The notes under the pieces are model-generated. The model had not been told where the DNA came from, did not search any database, and saw nothing but the letters and a program-made list of their open reading frames with translations. Made by a program: the position numbers and the translations under genes. A DNA stretch of 64,000 nt from Treponema sp. Marseille-Q3903 (GTDB lineage: Bacteria > Spirochaetota > Spirochaetia > Treponematales > Treponemataceae): NCBI RefSeq assembly GCF_014334335.1, contig NZ_JACSEU010000001.1, positions 124,001-188,000 on the forward strand, written 5' to 3'. Of the stretch, positions 55,774 to 64,000 are shown piece after piece. Each line of letters starts with the position of its first letter. Positions within the stretch are counted from its first letter, which is position 1.

Positions 55774-56436
55774 ATGAGCAAAAAAAATATTTCTCAAGAA
55801 AAAATTATTCAGGCATTTATAAAAAGTGCGTTCGAAAAAAGCGCCGGAGCAACATCTCTTGCAGATGTGTCTGAAATTTTGGAAATAAAAAAGGCATCGC
55901 TCTACAATCACTTTGAAAGCCGAGATGCAATGTACGGCGCAACTTTGGAATACTGCGCAAAACAAGTTGCCGATGTCAGTTTTTTACCAGCAAAAACGCT
56001 AGAAGCAATCAAAAGCAATAAAATCAATCCATCAACACAGTTTAAAAAACTTATCACACGATATTTTGACCTTTATGAAAACGAACCTTTTTTTGAGATT
56101 TATACACTTGTCCATACAGAACAATACTTTCAGCTTGAAGCTCTTAAAATTGTTGAAAAAGAAACAGAAGATATAATCGATTCGATATTTAAGATTCTGC
56201 GAGAATTTTCGCTGACAGGTAAGATTTCGGGAAAAACTGATAAAGAACTTAAAGAAGCTTCATCTATAATAAGTGCAATAATTATTCAACAGAGGGATTT
56301 TTACATTGTGAAGAAAAAGGAAACCGTTCGTCAAAACCCGGAAAGTGGAGCAGGAAGTCTATTTGCATTGCCAACTGACGAAACTTTTCTGAACAAAACT
56401 GTAAAACTCGTAGACAACTTTATTAAAGCTTTGTAA
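55774..56436 (+). CDS. TetR-family transcriptional regulator
   Basis: A 220-residue regulator. The N-terminal helix-turn-helix reads SLADVSEILEIKKASLYNHF near residues 25-45, followed by a divergent ligand domain with no strong family match. Placement divergent from an acyl-CoA synthetase, with an operator at its own start, suggests a FadR/PsrA-like sensor of acyl-CoA. I use ATG 55774; a GTG at 55750 falls inside the operator. The 3' end overlaps the methyltransferase gene by 14 bases. Confidence 0.85.
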   Translation: MSKKNISQEKIIQAFIKSAFEKSAGATSLADVSEILEIKKASLYNHFESRDAMYGATLEYCAKQVADVSFLPAKTLEAIKSNKINPSTQFKKLITRYFDLYENEPFFEIYTLVHTEQYFQLEALKIVEKETEDIIDSIFKILREFSLTGKISGKTDKELKEASSIISAIIIQQRDFYIVKKKETVRQNPESGAGSLFALPTDETFLNKTVKLVDNFIKAL

Positions 56437-57154
56437 ACGATTTGTAAATTTCATCGATTTCTTTTGTATAACTTCCATCAGGCTCTCGCACTATGAGAGG
56501 AGGCTCCACCTTTAAATCCGGATTGGCGTTTTTTCTCGCTTCAATTAAAACGATATTTGCATTTTCGTCCCTAAAAGGATAAACAACCCGCATTCTTTTT
56601 GGTTCAAGATTGTGACGGGCAAAACTTGCAAAAATTTCTCCGAGCCTCGAAGGTCTGTGAACAATGAAAAATTTCCCATGAGGAGCAAGCAGATAATCGG
56701 CAGCAGCAACGACATCTTCCAGATTGCACAAAATTTCATGACGAGCAATTGCAAGAGCCTGATTCAGGTTTGAAACACCGATTTTATCATTCATATACGG
56801 AGGATTTGAAACAACATCTGAAAAACTGTGCTTTGCAAAAAGAAAACTCACTTTTTTTATATCTGCATTTACGACTTCAATCTTTGATTCGAGCCCGTTT
56901 AATTTTACGCTGCGCCTCGCCATATCAGCAGATTCTTGTTGTATTTCAAGCGCGGTAAAATGTGCTGAATCACAGCGACTTTCCATCAAAAGCGGAATAA
57001 TCCCAGTCCCTGTCCCAAGTTCACAGAGTTTTGCTCCTCTGCGGACATTTGATGCTGCAAAATCAGCGAGAAGAACTGCATCAATTCCGAACTGGAAGCG
57101 CTCTGAATCTTGAATAATTTTATTCCCGTTTTGAAGAATATCGACTTGTTCCAT
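56423..57154 (-). CDS. TrmN6-like tRNA (adenine37-N6)-methyltransferase
   Basis: A 243-residue Rossmann methyltransferase. Motif I is KLCELGTGTGIIPLLM near residue 41, the NPPY motif is DVVSNPPYMND, and the C-terminus has YPFRDENANIVLIEARK. This combination is typical of YfiC/TrmN6, which methylates A37 of tRNA-Val. N-terminal DILQNGNKIIQDSERFQF gives the family's usual start. Confidence 0.88.
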   Translation of the reverse strand: MEQVDILQNGNKIIQDSERFQFGIDAVLLADFAASNVRRGAKLCELGTGTGIIPLLMESRCDSAHFTALEIQQESADMARRSVKLNGLESKIEVVNADIKKVSFLFAKHSFSDVVSNPPYMNDKIGVSNLNQALAIARHEILCNLEDVVAAADYLLAPHGKFFIVHRPSRLGEIFASFARHNLEPKRMRVVYPFRDENANIVLIEARKNANPDLKVEPPLIVREPDGSYTKEIDEIYKSFTKL

Positions 57155-57157
57155 AAT

Positions 57158-57186
57158 TTGTAATTTTAATAACTTTGGTATATAAT
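57158..57186 (+). promoter_or_regulatory. Promoter of the outer-membrane barrel gene
   Basis: TTGTAA (57158-57163), 17 bases, TATAAT (57181-57186); start codon 66 bases further on, with AGGAG before it. Confidence 0.7.
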
Positions 57187-57251
57187 ATAAATATCATAAA
57201 CTTTTAAGTCACACAAAACTTAAAGGTTTTTCGTTTTTTTAGGAGAATTTT

Positions 57252-57821
57252 ATGAAAAAATTATTGTCAGTTTTTACAGTCTTGTTTTTGCTTTCAGCGA
57301 CAGCAGTTTTTGCACAAGAGGACAATTCAGATGCGCCCGTTCAGAAAAAGGGTTTTGGATTTAGAGATGAACTCGGCTTAAAATATTTGATCAGCGAACA
57401 CCCTTTCTTTGATTTGGAATACGGACATATTTTTGAAAATAGATTGGGATTTAATTTTGACTTTGGAATCCATTATGAGTCTGACGTTAATGTCAACACT
57501 AATATTCAATTGTCGTATCAACTTTACGAAACCAGAGCAGGCAACTGGTTTAATACGCGCCTTTATTTGTGGGGATTGGGCGGTTTTAGATATGAAAAAG
57601 GCACTGAATATCAATCATATTTTGACAGCGCAACTAATCAAACTGTTTCAACGTACACCCCATATACACGCAATATTGCAATGGCAGGGTTCGGATTTGG
57701 AATCGATTTTCTTTTTGTAAGACATCTCTATTTTCCTATTCAAGTTGGATTTATTAGCGAATTTTTTGACAGAAACACTATTTCATTTGCATTGATGTCA
57801 GGAATCGGCTACAGATTCTAA
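57252..57821 (+). CDS. Small outer-membrane beta-barrel protein
   Basis: A 189-residue secreted protein. The signal peptide is MKKLLSVFTVLFLLSATAVFA, with cleavage near residue 22. The mature part alternates aromatic and polar residues in beta-strand pattern (FFDLEYGHIFENRLGFNFDF, FNTRLYLWGLGGFRYEKG) and ends with a C-terminal Phe (GIGYRF). That aromatic terminus is the signature of BAM-inserted barrels. Probably eight strands; the function is unknown. Confidence 0.75.
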   Translation: MKKLLSVFTVLFLLSATAVFAQEDNSDAPVQKKGFGFRDELGLKYLISEHPFFDLEYGHIFENRLGFNFDFGIHYESDVNVNTNIQLSYQLYETRAGNWFNTRLYLWGLGGFRYEKGTEYQSYFDSATNQTVSTYTPYTRNIAMAGFGFGIDFLFVRHLYFPIQVGFISEFFDRNTISFALMSGIGYRF

Positions 57822-57830
57822 TTTAGGCAA

Positions 57831-57878
57831 AAAGGCAGGCAACCGCTTTGAGCAAAGCGATTGCCTGCCTTTTTTTTA
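57831..57878 (+). terminator. Strong intrinsic terminator after the barrel gene
   Basis: AAGGCAGGCAACCGCTTT pairs with AAAGCGATTGCCTGCCTT (one mismatch) around GAGC, then eight T. Convergent with the BI-1 gene. Confidence 0.9.
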
Positions 57879-57907
57879 TATTTTGCAAGTTTTAAATTCA
57901 AGCCTTT

Positions 57908-58615
57908 TTATCTTCTTTTGCCGAACAATCTCAAAAGGCTAAGGAAAATATTTATAAAATCAAGATACAGTTGAAGTGCTCCAAAAATAGCCGCTTTTTT
58001 GCAAACTTCTGAATCAGAAGCATAGCCTGCCGCATTGTATATTCTCTGAGAATCATAAGCGGTAAGCCCCGCAAACAAAACTACAGAAACTAAAGAAATC
58101 AACCAATCCAGCTTTGAAGACTTAAAGAAAATGTTTAATAGAGATGCTATCAACACGCCCCACAAAATCATAATCAAGTAACGCCCTGCTGATGCGAGGT
58201 TTTGTTTTGTAAGTGCACCGTAAACTGCCATTCCGCAAAACATCAAAGCCGCAACAATAAAAACGTTCATAATTGAACCTAGCTGATACACAAAGAAAAT
58301 CGACGACAATGTAGCGCCGTTTATGACTGCATAGACTATAAAAGCAATCGCCGCAGCTCCAACCGAAATCTTTCTGATTGCCGAAGATAGCCAGATTACA
58401 AGCCCGATTTCGACAATTGCAAGAACAAAAAATCCCATCGCACCATTTGAAAATAAAAGCTTCAAAAGAGCGGAATTGCTAACTGTAAAAAATGCACTGA
58501 CTGCGCTGATAAGCAGAGCAAGCCCCATCCAGCCATAAGTGCGAACCATAAATTTCTGTTTTTCGTTTTTTGCCGTGTCTTTAGTCTTTGATAAATAAGC
58601 TTCATTCATATCCAT
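57908..58615 (-). CDS. Bax inhibitor-1 (YccA/YbhL) family membrane protein
   Basis: A 235-residue protein with seven membrane helices, matching the BI-1 family: YGWMGLALLISAVSAFFTVS, INGATLSSIFFVYQLGS, and the C-terminal LTAYDSQRIYNAA with the conserved Asp, then LQLYLDFINIFLSLLRLF. Members are ion-leak or stress-protein modulators in the inner membrane. GGAG precedes the start. Confidence 0.93.
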   Translation of the reverse strand: MDMNEAYLSKTKDTAKNEKQKFMVRTYGWMGLALLISAVSAFFTVSNSALLKLLFSNGAMGFFVLAIVEIGLVIWLSSAIRKISVGAAAIAFIVYAVINGATLSSIFFVYQLGSIMNVFIVAALMFCGMAVYGALTKQNLASAGRYLIMILWGVLIASLLNIFFKSSKLDWLISLVSVVLFAGLTAYDSQRIYNAAGYASDSEVCKKAAIFGALQLYLDFINIFLSLLRLFGKRR

Positions 58616-58824
58616 TGTGACGCTCCTGTATTTTGTTTATTTAAACATACCAATAACGGTCATATAATGCAAACAAAAAAATTAATAAAAAGTTACTCTG
58701 ATTCCTCGCATGCCAACCGAGAGCGGCTCCTGAACTTGCGCTCCCATGCAGATTGCAGACAAAAAATTTTCTCCACCCTATGATTAACTTTTCAAAATTT
58801 TGTATAATCGTGCTGAGGTGAATT

Positions 58825-59748
58825 TTGAACTGGCAACCTGCAAATTTTGATAATGTTGAACAACTGCAAAAATGTGCAATCAACAACAACGTTCTTGCAA
58901 ACAATTACAGTGCAGTTAATTCTATTCTATATGGGAAAAAATTTAATTCCAGCATCTCGATAAATGGCGGCTGGATTTTTGAAAAATATTACAAAGGAAA
59001 ATGTCCTGTCTATTGTTTTCCACACAACATCGAAGGCGATAATTCAGAGCTGAACAGCGCGCTCAACCTCATTGTTGAAGACTCAAAGGAATATGGGTGC
59101 GAGCTGAAATTCAGGAATGTCACAGAGCAGCAAAAAGACAAACTCTTACAATTTTTAAAAAATGTAGAAGTTATAGAGCTGCCGGAACTAAGCGATTATA
59201 TTTATCTTTCAGAAAATCTTGCAAAGCTTCCGGGCAAAACTTACAGCAAAAAACGAAATCACGTAAATCAATTTAAAAAGAAGCACCCAAATTTCCGCTT
59301 TGAAAAACTTTCTCCGGAAAATCTTGATGCAGCCCGCGAGGTCGAAAACACATGGCTTTCCGAGAGTATTGAAAATGAAGATAAAAACGATTCTCTTGCA
59401 GATTTGCAAAATGAAAAACTTATGATTTTTGAAGTTTTTGACAATTTTGAGTTTTTTTCAAAAACATGCGGAATGTCCGGCGGAATTGTTTATGAAGAAG
59501 AAAAACCGTTTGCGTTTTGTCTTGCAAGCGAATTGAGCACAGATGTTACAGATATCCACTTTGAAAAATGCATCTCTCCCTTTGCCCACGACGGCGGCTA
59601 TGCAATCATAAACATGGAATTTGCAAAAACAGTGAAGACAAAATACATAAACCGCGAAGAAGATTTAGGAATTGAAGGATTGAGAAAAGCAAAACTCTCA
59701 TATTACCCGGAAATGCTTATCGATAAGTTTTTATGCAAAATCATCTGA
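58825..59748 (+). CDS. DUF2156 (LPG synthase C-terminal-like) acyltransferase-fold protein
   Basis: A 307-residue protein of the DUF2156 family, related to the GNAT-fold domain of lysylphosphatidylglycerol synthases. Typical blocks are GKTYSKKRNHVNQFKKKHP near residue 136, FCLASELSTDVTDIHFEKC and NREEDLGIEGLRKAKLSYYP. It may transfer an aminoacyl group, but stand-alone members are not well characterised. Start is TTG at 58825, with GAGGTG five bases upstream. TATAAT is at 58803-58808. Confidence 0.85.
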   Translation: MNWQPANFDNVEQLQKCAINNNVLANNYSAVNSILYGKKFNSSISINGGWIFEKYYKGKCPVYCFPHNIEGDNSELNSALNLIVEDSKEYGCELKFRNVTEQQKDKLLQFLKNVEVIELPELSDYIYLSENLAKLPGKTYSKKRNHVNQFKKKHPNFRFEKLSPENLDAAREVENTWLSESIENEDKNDSLADLQNEKLMIFEVFDNFEFFSKTCGMSGGIVYEEEKPFAFCLASELSTDVTDIHFEKCISPFAHDGGYAIINMEFAKTVKTKYINREEDLGIEGLRKAKLSYYPEMLIDKFLCKII

Positions 59749-59781
59749 TGTTGAAACTGCAAAAGTATTTTGAGATTTAAA

Positions 59782-60363
59782 ATGCCAATAGAATACACTC
59801 ACGTAGTTCAGCCTTTTGAACCTTTTTACGACTCGGACTCAACTGTACTCATACTTGGCAGTTTGCCTTCTGTAAAGTCACGAGAAACAGGATTTTTTTA
59901 CGGAAATAAGCAGAACAGATTTTGGAAAGTTCTGATGGCGATTTTTGAACCTGAAATCGCAGCCGGCGCTCCTCTGACAATCGAAGAAAAAAAATCATTT
60001 CTCAAACGTCATCACATCGCACTTTTCGACAGCATCAAAGAATGCAATATCCGAGGCTTTTCCGATAGCAGCATCACAGATGTTGTGCCGTCGACACCAG
60101 AAATTGAAAAAATTTTGGCAGAAACAAAAGTAAATAAAATCATATTAAACGGAATGACGGCGGCAAAATATTTTTATAGATATTGGAAACAAAATGATCA
60201 AATGGCAATAAAATTTGACAACCGAAAGGAGATAACAACGAAAATTAACCAGCCAAAACAAAAGTTTTTGCTTTACGAACTTCCCTCTACAAGTTCTGCG
60301 AACGCATCGTATAGCCTTGAAGAACTGATCAAGAGCAGGAAAGCATGTTTTCAAAAATTGTAG
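59782..60363 (+). CDS. Uracil-DNA-glycosylase-family protein (hypoxanthine-type)
   Basis: A 193-residue protein. LILGSLPSVKSRETGFFYG near residue 25 fits the active-site loop of the DNA-deoxyinosine glycosylase group. NRFWKVLMAIFEPE follows, with LFDSIKECNIRGFSDSSI and ELPSTSSAN late. It should remove deaminated bases such as hypoxanthine from DNA. I use ATG 59782; the frame extends to a TTG at 59770. It follows the DUF2156 gene closely. Confidence 0.85.
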   Translation: MPIEYTHVVQPFEPFYDSDSTVLILGSLPSVKSRETGFFYGNKQNRFWKVLMAIFEPEIAAGAPLTIEEKKSFLKRHHIALFDSIKECNIRGFSDSSITDVVPSTPEIEKILAETKVNKIILNGMTAAKYFYRYWKQNDQMAIKFDNRKEITTKINQPKQKFLLYELPSTSSANASYSLEELIKSRKACFQKL

Positions 60364-60489
60364 CATTCATAAAACTTTCCAAAATCAATATTTTCCGAAT
60401 CTACAACAATGCGTGTTTTTTTTATAAATGCATGAGCTTAATTCATGCCTTATTTTTCATTATTTACTATTTTTATATACTTTCGTTCA

Positions 60490-60518
60490 TTGAAATATAG
60501 CATGCTCGGGTTTATACT
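60490..60518 (+). promoter_or_regulatory. Promoter of the aldo/keto reductase gene
   Basis: TTGAAA (60490-60495), 17 bases, TATACT (60513-60518), six bases before the ATG; no ribosome-binding site. Confidence 0.75.
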
Positions 60519-60524
60519 TTTAAT

Positions 60525-61670
60525 ATGAGTAACAATATTTTTAATAATGCCAAAAAACTCGGTTTTGGGCTTATGCGTCTTCCGTCTCGTTCAAACAAAG
60601 ATGGCGACATCAATATTGAACTTTGCAAAAAGATGGTAGATTGTTTTATGGAACAAGGATTTACTTATTTTGACACAGCACTTATGTACTGCGGTGAAAA
60701 GAGCGAATCTGCTGCTAAAGAAATTCTTGTAGGCCGCTACCCTCGCGACAAATTTACACTGACGACAAAACTTCATTCGGCTTATATTCATTCAGAAAGC
60801 GATTGTGAAAAAGTATTCAACGGGCAACTTGAACACACCGGGGCGGGATATTTTGATTACTACTTAGTTCACGACGTCAACATCCATTCACTTGACACTT
60901 ATGACAAATTGAAAGTTTTTGATTTTGTTATGCAAAAAAAATCAGAAGGGCTTGTCCGCCACGTTGGTTTTTCATTTCATGACTGTCCTGAGCTTTTAGA
61001 CAAAGTTTTAACAGAACATCCTGAAATGGAATTTGTTCAAATTCAGTTGAACTATCTCGACTATAACAATCCCGGGGTCCGCTCAAAAGCTTGCTACGAC
61101 GTTTGCGTCAAGCACAACAAACCTATCATCATCATGGAACCTGTAAAAGGCGGAACACTCGTAAACGTTGGCGAAGAAATCGAAACAATGTTTAAAAAAT
61201 ATAATCCAAAAGCAAGCATTGCGTCATGGGCAATTCGCTTTGCAGCTTCGCACCCAGGCGTTGAAATGGTTTTGTCGGGAATGAGCAATATGGAACAGAT
61301 AGAAGACAACACTTCTTATATGAAAGATTTCCATCCGCTAAATGATGAAGAAAAGTCTATTATTCGCAAGGCTGTAAAAATTCTTTCCGATTCAAACGCA
61401 ATTCCTTGTACAGGCTGTTCGTATTGTACAGGCGGCTGCCCACAAAAAATCGCGATTCCAAAATATTTCGCCCTTTACAATGCAGATTTAAAACAAGATC
61501 CGAACGGAACCGCAGGTTGGACTATTCAACTTGAATACTATGCAAACTTTACAAAATCGTTTGGCAAAGCGAGCGACTGCATAAGCTGTGGTCAATGTGA
61601 AGAAATCTGTCCGCAGCATTTGGCAATCATAGAGCATCTAAAAGATGTATCCGTTCGTTTTGAAAGATAA
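60525..61670 (+). CDS. Aldo/keto reductase with C-terminal ferredoxin-type 4Fe-4S domain
   Basis: A 381-residue protein. The barrel half has FDTALMYCGEKSE (catalytic Asp and Tyr) near residue 45 and YYLVHDVNIHS. The C-terminus has two Cys clusters, CTGCSYCTGGCP and CISCGQCEEICP, for two 4Fe-4S clusters. Such fusions occur in anaerobes and probably pass electrons between the barrel's cofactor and the clusters. The start is leaderless. It converges with the CBS-ACT gene. Confidence 0.92.
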   Translation: MSNNIFNNAKKLGFGLMRLPSRSNKDGDINIELCKKMVDCFMEQGFTYFDTALMYCGEKSESAAKEILVGRYPRDKFTLTTKLHSAYIHSESDCEKVFNGQLEHTGAGYFDYYLVHDVNIHSLDTYDKLKVFDFVMQKKSEGLVRHVGFSFHDCPELLDKVLTEHPEMEFVQIQLNYLDYNNPGVRSKACYDVCVKHNKPIIIMEPVKGGTLVNVGEEIETMFKKYNPKASIASWAIRFAASHPGVEMVLSGMSNMEQIEDNTSYMKDFHPLNDEEKSIIRKAVKILSDSNAIPCTGCSYCTGGCPQKIAIPKYFALYNADLKQDPNGTAGWTIQLEYYANFTKSFGKASDCISCGQCEEICPQHLAIIEHLKDVSVRFER

Positions 61671-61671
61671 T

Positions 61672-62319
61672 CTATTTTATCTCTCTTATATCTTCAGCGA
61701 CTAAATCACATTCTTTTAAAATCTGCTTCATCTGATTTAATGTGATTCCAGTCGCTTTGATTGTAAACCGCCTGTCGCCAACTTTTTTTGACTCTCTTGT
61801 TACAACCGAAATTATGTTTCCGTTCAATGCTGCAATTTTTGTCATAATTCCGCTGAGGACGCCGGGTTTGTCTGCCGATTCAAGGTTGATTCTAATTCCG
61901 GGCTGGCTGGCTCCAAAAATCTCTGTAAACAACCTGAACAAGTCGCTTTCCGTGACAATACCGACAAGAATATCGTCTTTCATTACAGGTAAGCAACCGA
62001 TATCGTGTTCAACCATAATCCTTGCAGCTTCTTCAACAACTTCATCTTCAGAGACAACCAAAACTTTTTTTGTCATTACCTTTTCTACTGTCAATTTAGA
62101 AAGCAGATATCCTATTTCGTAAACATCGAGCGTAGTTGCATCCGATGGACCTGCCTTTGCAAGGTCATTTTTTGTTACAATTCCTGCAAGTCTGTTTTTT
62201 TTATCGATTACAGGCAACTTGTTGATATTGTGTTTTGTCATCAAATTTTTTGCTTCTGTCAAACTTGTATCCGGCGAAACGTAAATCGGATTAGGTGTCA
62301 TCACAGTTTTAATTATCAT
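61672..62319 (-). CDS. CBS-pair and ACT domain protein (AcuB-like)
   Basis: A 215-residue protein. Two CBS domains lie at about 1-60 (TPNPIYVSPDTSLTEAKNLM) and 78-135 (VVEEAARIMVEHDIGCLPVM). A C-terminal ACT domain contains ADKPGVLSGIMTKIAALNGN. CBS pairs bind adenosyl ligands and ACT domains bind amino acids. Next to a branched-chain amino-acid transporter it may sense amino acids or energy state. GAGG precedes the ATG. Confidence 0.88.
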   Translation of the reverse strand: MIIKTVMTPNPIYVSPDTSLTEAKNLMTKHNINKLPVIDKKNRLAGIVTKNDLAKAGPSDATTLDVYEIGYLLSKLTVEKVMTKKVLVVSEDEVVEEAARIMVEHDIGCLPVMKDDILVGIVTESDLFRLFTEIFGASQPGIRINLESADKPGVLSGIMTKIAALNGNIISVVTRESKKVGDRRFTIKATGITLNQMKQILKECDLVAEDIREIK

Positions 62320-62374
62320 AGAATTTCCTCTTTAGTTATTTTACTACAACTTACCTTAAAAGCAATTGCAATCA

Positions 62375-63088
62375 TCAGCCGCCAAGATATGCAGCACGAA
62401 CAGAATCATCAACCGCAAGCTTTTTTGCATCTCCACTTTTTGTAACTGAACCGGTCTCCAAAATGTAAGCACGGTCTGCAATTGAAAGAGCTTTGTACGC
62501 ATTCTGCTCAACAACGAGAATTGTAGTTCCCTGTCCGTTGATTTTTTGGATAATCGAGAATATTTCGTCGACAAGAATAGGAGCAAGCCCCATAGAAGGC
62601 TCGTCAAGGAGAAGAACTTTTGGCTTAGCCATAATTCCTCGCCCAATGGCGAGCATCTGCTGCTCTCCGCCACTCAAAGTTCCTGCATTTTGCTTAATTC
62701 GTTCTTTTAAACGTGGAAAAAGTTCAAAAACATTTTCCATATCATCATTGATTCCGTCTTTATCTTTTCTGAGGAAAGCTCCGAGTTCAAGATTTTCTCT
62801 GACAGTCAGATTCTGAAATATGCGTCTTCCTTCCGGAACATGGATCAAATTCTTTGCAACGATTTTATCTGGAGAAAGATTTGTTATATCTTCGCCCTCA
62901 AAAAACACCTGCCCTTCATTTTTTTTGATAATATTTGAGACTGCGTGAAGCGTCGTCGTTTTTCCTGCCCCATTTGAACCAATCAGAGAGATGATTTCGC
63001 CTTGCTCAACTGAAAATGAAATATTTCTGAGAGCTTTGATAGCCCCGTACGAGACAGAAAGATTTTTTACTTCTAGTATAGCCATCAA
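62375..63088 (-). CDS. livF: Branched-chain amino acid ABC transporter ATP-binding protein LivF
   Basis: A 237-residue ATPase. Walker A is GSNGAGKTTTLH, signature LSGGEQQMLAIGRG, Walker B VLLLDEPSMGLAP, with the LivF-typical VVEQNAYKALSIADRAYIL. Its start overlaps livG's stop (ATGA-type). No terminator follows before the CBS-ACT gene. Confidence 0.94.
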   Translation of the reverse strand: MMAILEVKNLSVSYGAIKALRNISFSVEQGEIISLIGSNGAGKTTTLHAVSNIIKKNEGQVFFEGEDITNLSPDKIVAKNLIHVPEGRRIFQNLTVRENLELGAFLRKDKDGINDDMENVFELFPRLKERIKQNAGTLSGGEQQMLAIGRGIMAKPKVLLLDEPSMGLAPILVDEIFSIIQKINGQGTTILVVEQNAYKALSIADRAYILETGSVTKSGDAKKLAVDDSVRAAYLGG

Positions 63089-63879
63089 ACAGCCTCCGAA
63101 CCAAGATAAGCTTTTATAACCTGCGGATTCGTTCTTATTTCTTCAGGTTTTCCCGATGCAATGATTTTTCCGTAGTTCAAGACCATAATTCTTTCGCATA
63201 TCCCCATTACGAGTTTCATGTCATGCTCAATCAAAAGAATCGTCAGGTTGAATTCTCTGCGTATAAAACCGATCATTTCCATCAACTCTTCAGTTTCCTG
63301 CCCATTCATTCCGGCTGCAGGTTCGTCGAGAAGAAGGAGTTTTGGCTTAGAAGCGAGCGCTCGTACGATTTCAAGTTTGCGCTGTTCGCCATACGGAAGA
63401 TTTTTTGCATATTCATCGGCTTTGTTGTCAATTTTAAAAAGTTTCAAAAGCTGCATAGCCTTTTCAGTCATCATCTTTTCATCGCGGCGGAACTTTGAAG
63501 TTCTGAACAAAACGTCGAGCGGGTTGACTGTCCTTGAGTTGTGGAGCGCAATTCTAACATTGTCTGCAACTGTCAGCTTTCCAAACAAACGGATATTTTG
63601 AAAAGTTCTGGCTATTCCGATTTTATTCAACTGAGCCGGACTCATCTTGTTGATTACGTGAACTCTGCCGTCTTTATCCCAAAATGAAAGCTGCCCTGAT
63701 GTCGGCGTGTAAACTCCACTCAACATGTTGAATAAAGTTGTTTTGCCGGCTCCATTCGGACCAATCAAACCTACAAGTTCCCCTTCCCGTAATTCACCGG
63801 AAAATCCGTTGACAGCGCAGAGTCCACCGAAAATAATAGAAATATCAGTAGCTTCGAGAACTAATTTTTTTTCACTCAT
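63085..63879 (-). CDS. livG: Branched-chain amino acid ABC transporter ATP-binding protein LivG
   Basis: A 264-residue ATPase. Walker A is GPNGAGKTTLFN near residue 40, a long insertion contains IARTFQNIRLFGKLTVADN, and Walker B is LLLLDEPAAGMNGQE. The C-terminal YGKIIASGKPEEIRTNPQV is typical of LivG. The start overlaps livM's stop by eight bases. Confidence 0.94.
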   Translation of the reverse strand: MSEKKLVLEATDISIIFGGLCAVNGFSGELREGELVGLIGPNGAGKTTLFNMLSGVYTPTSGQLSFWDKDGRVHVINKMSPAQLNKIGIARTFQNIRLFGKLTVADNVRIALHNSRTVNPLDVLFRTSKFRRDEKMMTEKAMQLLKLFKIDNKADEYAKNLPYGEQRKLEIVRALASKPKLLLLDEPAAGMNGQETEELMEMIGFIRREFNLTILLIEHDMKLVMGICERIMVLNYGKIIASGKPEEIRTNPQVIKAYLGSEAV

Positions 63880-64000
63880 TTTCGACCTCGCTTGTAGATT
63901 TATTTTTTATATTTTTGACCATATTTGAAAATTTTTCCCACAGCCCGACAAATGAAATCTCGTTGATTCCCATAAGCCCTTTGGGACGGAACAGCATCAC
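63872..64000 (-). CDS. livM: Branched-chain amino acid ABC permease LivM, C-terminal 42 residues
   Basis: The minus-strand frame from the right edge reads VMLFRPKGLMGINEISFVGL, then a Lys/Glu-rich tail, and stops at 63874-63872. MLFRPKGLMG is the usual LivM C-terminus. Only the last 43 codons are in the window. It overlaps livG by eight bases. Confidence 0.85.
   Translation of the reverse strand: MMLFRPKGLMGINEISFVGLWEKFSNMVKNIKNKSTSEVENE

Overview
The window looks like a chromosomal segment of a host- or gut-associated spirochaete close to Treponema. The evidence is a FlaB-type flagellin behind a sigma-28-like promoter, many lipoproteins with loose spirochaetal lipoboxes (FTSC, FVSC), a MoxR/Bat operon like that of Treponema and Borrelia, and AT-rich intergenic DNA. 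No phage, transposase, CRISPR array or integrative element is visible. Genus is inferred from gene content only.

Layout. 1-3150 (minus): an ABC transporter, with the 3'-truncated two-domain permease behind its solute-binding lipoprotein. 3150-9290 (minus): a complete rRNA operon, 16S - tRNA-Ala - tRNA-Ile - 23S - 5S, with a strong promoter, long processing stems and a duplicated terminator tail. 9487-12600: YbaK deacylase (plus), then an aminotransferase/solute-binding lipoprotein pair (minus). 12750-19953 (plus): moxR - DUF58 - membrane protein - a three-part BatA/BatB/BatC fusion - BatD/SH3 protein - Smr protein. 19937-26834 (minus): EEP-family lipoprotein and oppB-C-D-F-A. 27079-29575 (minus): aroA and a DNA adenine methylase; divergent from it a PurH-like protein lacking its catalytic motifs, mraY and an M20 peptidase. 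33636-35160: flaB, whose 3' end is tandemly repeated in 152-bp units. 35323-36418: two paralogous small lipoproteins. 36494-39959 (minus): STAS/zinc-ribbon protein and dnaX-ybaB-recR. 40038-46238 (plus): membrane protein, Nif3-like, lspA, small membrane protein, mtnN, luxS, DUF1538 transporter and tandem PII protein. 46395-51458 (plus): ArsR regulator, His-rich Zn/Cd ATPase, trmJ, HAD hydrolase, PfkB kinase. 51464-57154: htpG, acyl-CoA synthetase with divergent TetR regulator, TrmN6-type methyltransferase. 57252-61670: outer-membrane barrel, BI-1 protein, DUF2156 protein, uracil-DNA-glycosylase-family protein, ferredoxin-type aldo/keto reductase. 61672-64000 (minus): CBS-ACT protein and the livM(partial)-livG-livF branched-chain amino acid transporter.

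Functional themes. mtnN and luxS lie side by side and complete S-adenosylhomocysteine detoxification with AI-2 precursor release. The ArsR gene has a clear operator at its promoter and precedes the metal ATPase it probably controls. The acyl-CoA synthetase and TetR gene share a regulated divergent region.

The observations most worth following are the structured 152-bp repeats that copy the flagellin C-terminus, the PII fusion with an internal start site next to the DUF1538 transporter, the Bat fusion with an internal lipobox, the PurH-like protein without catalytic motifs, and a recurring leaderless promoter layout in which the -10 box sits 6-10 bases before the start codon.
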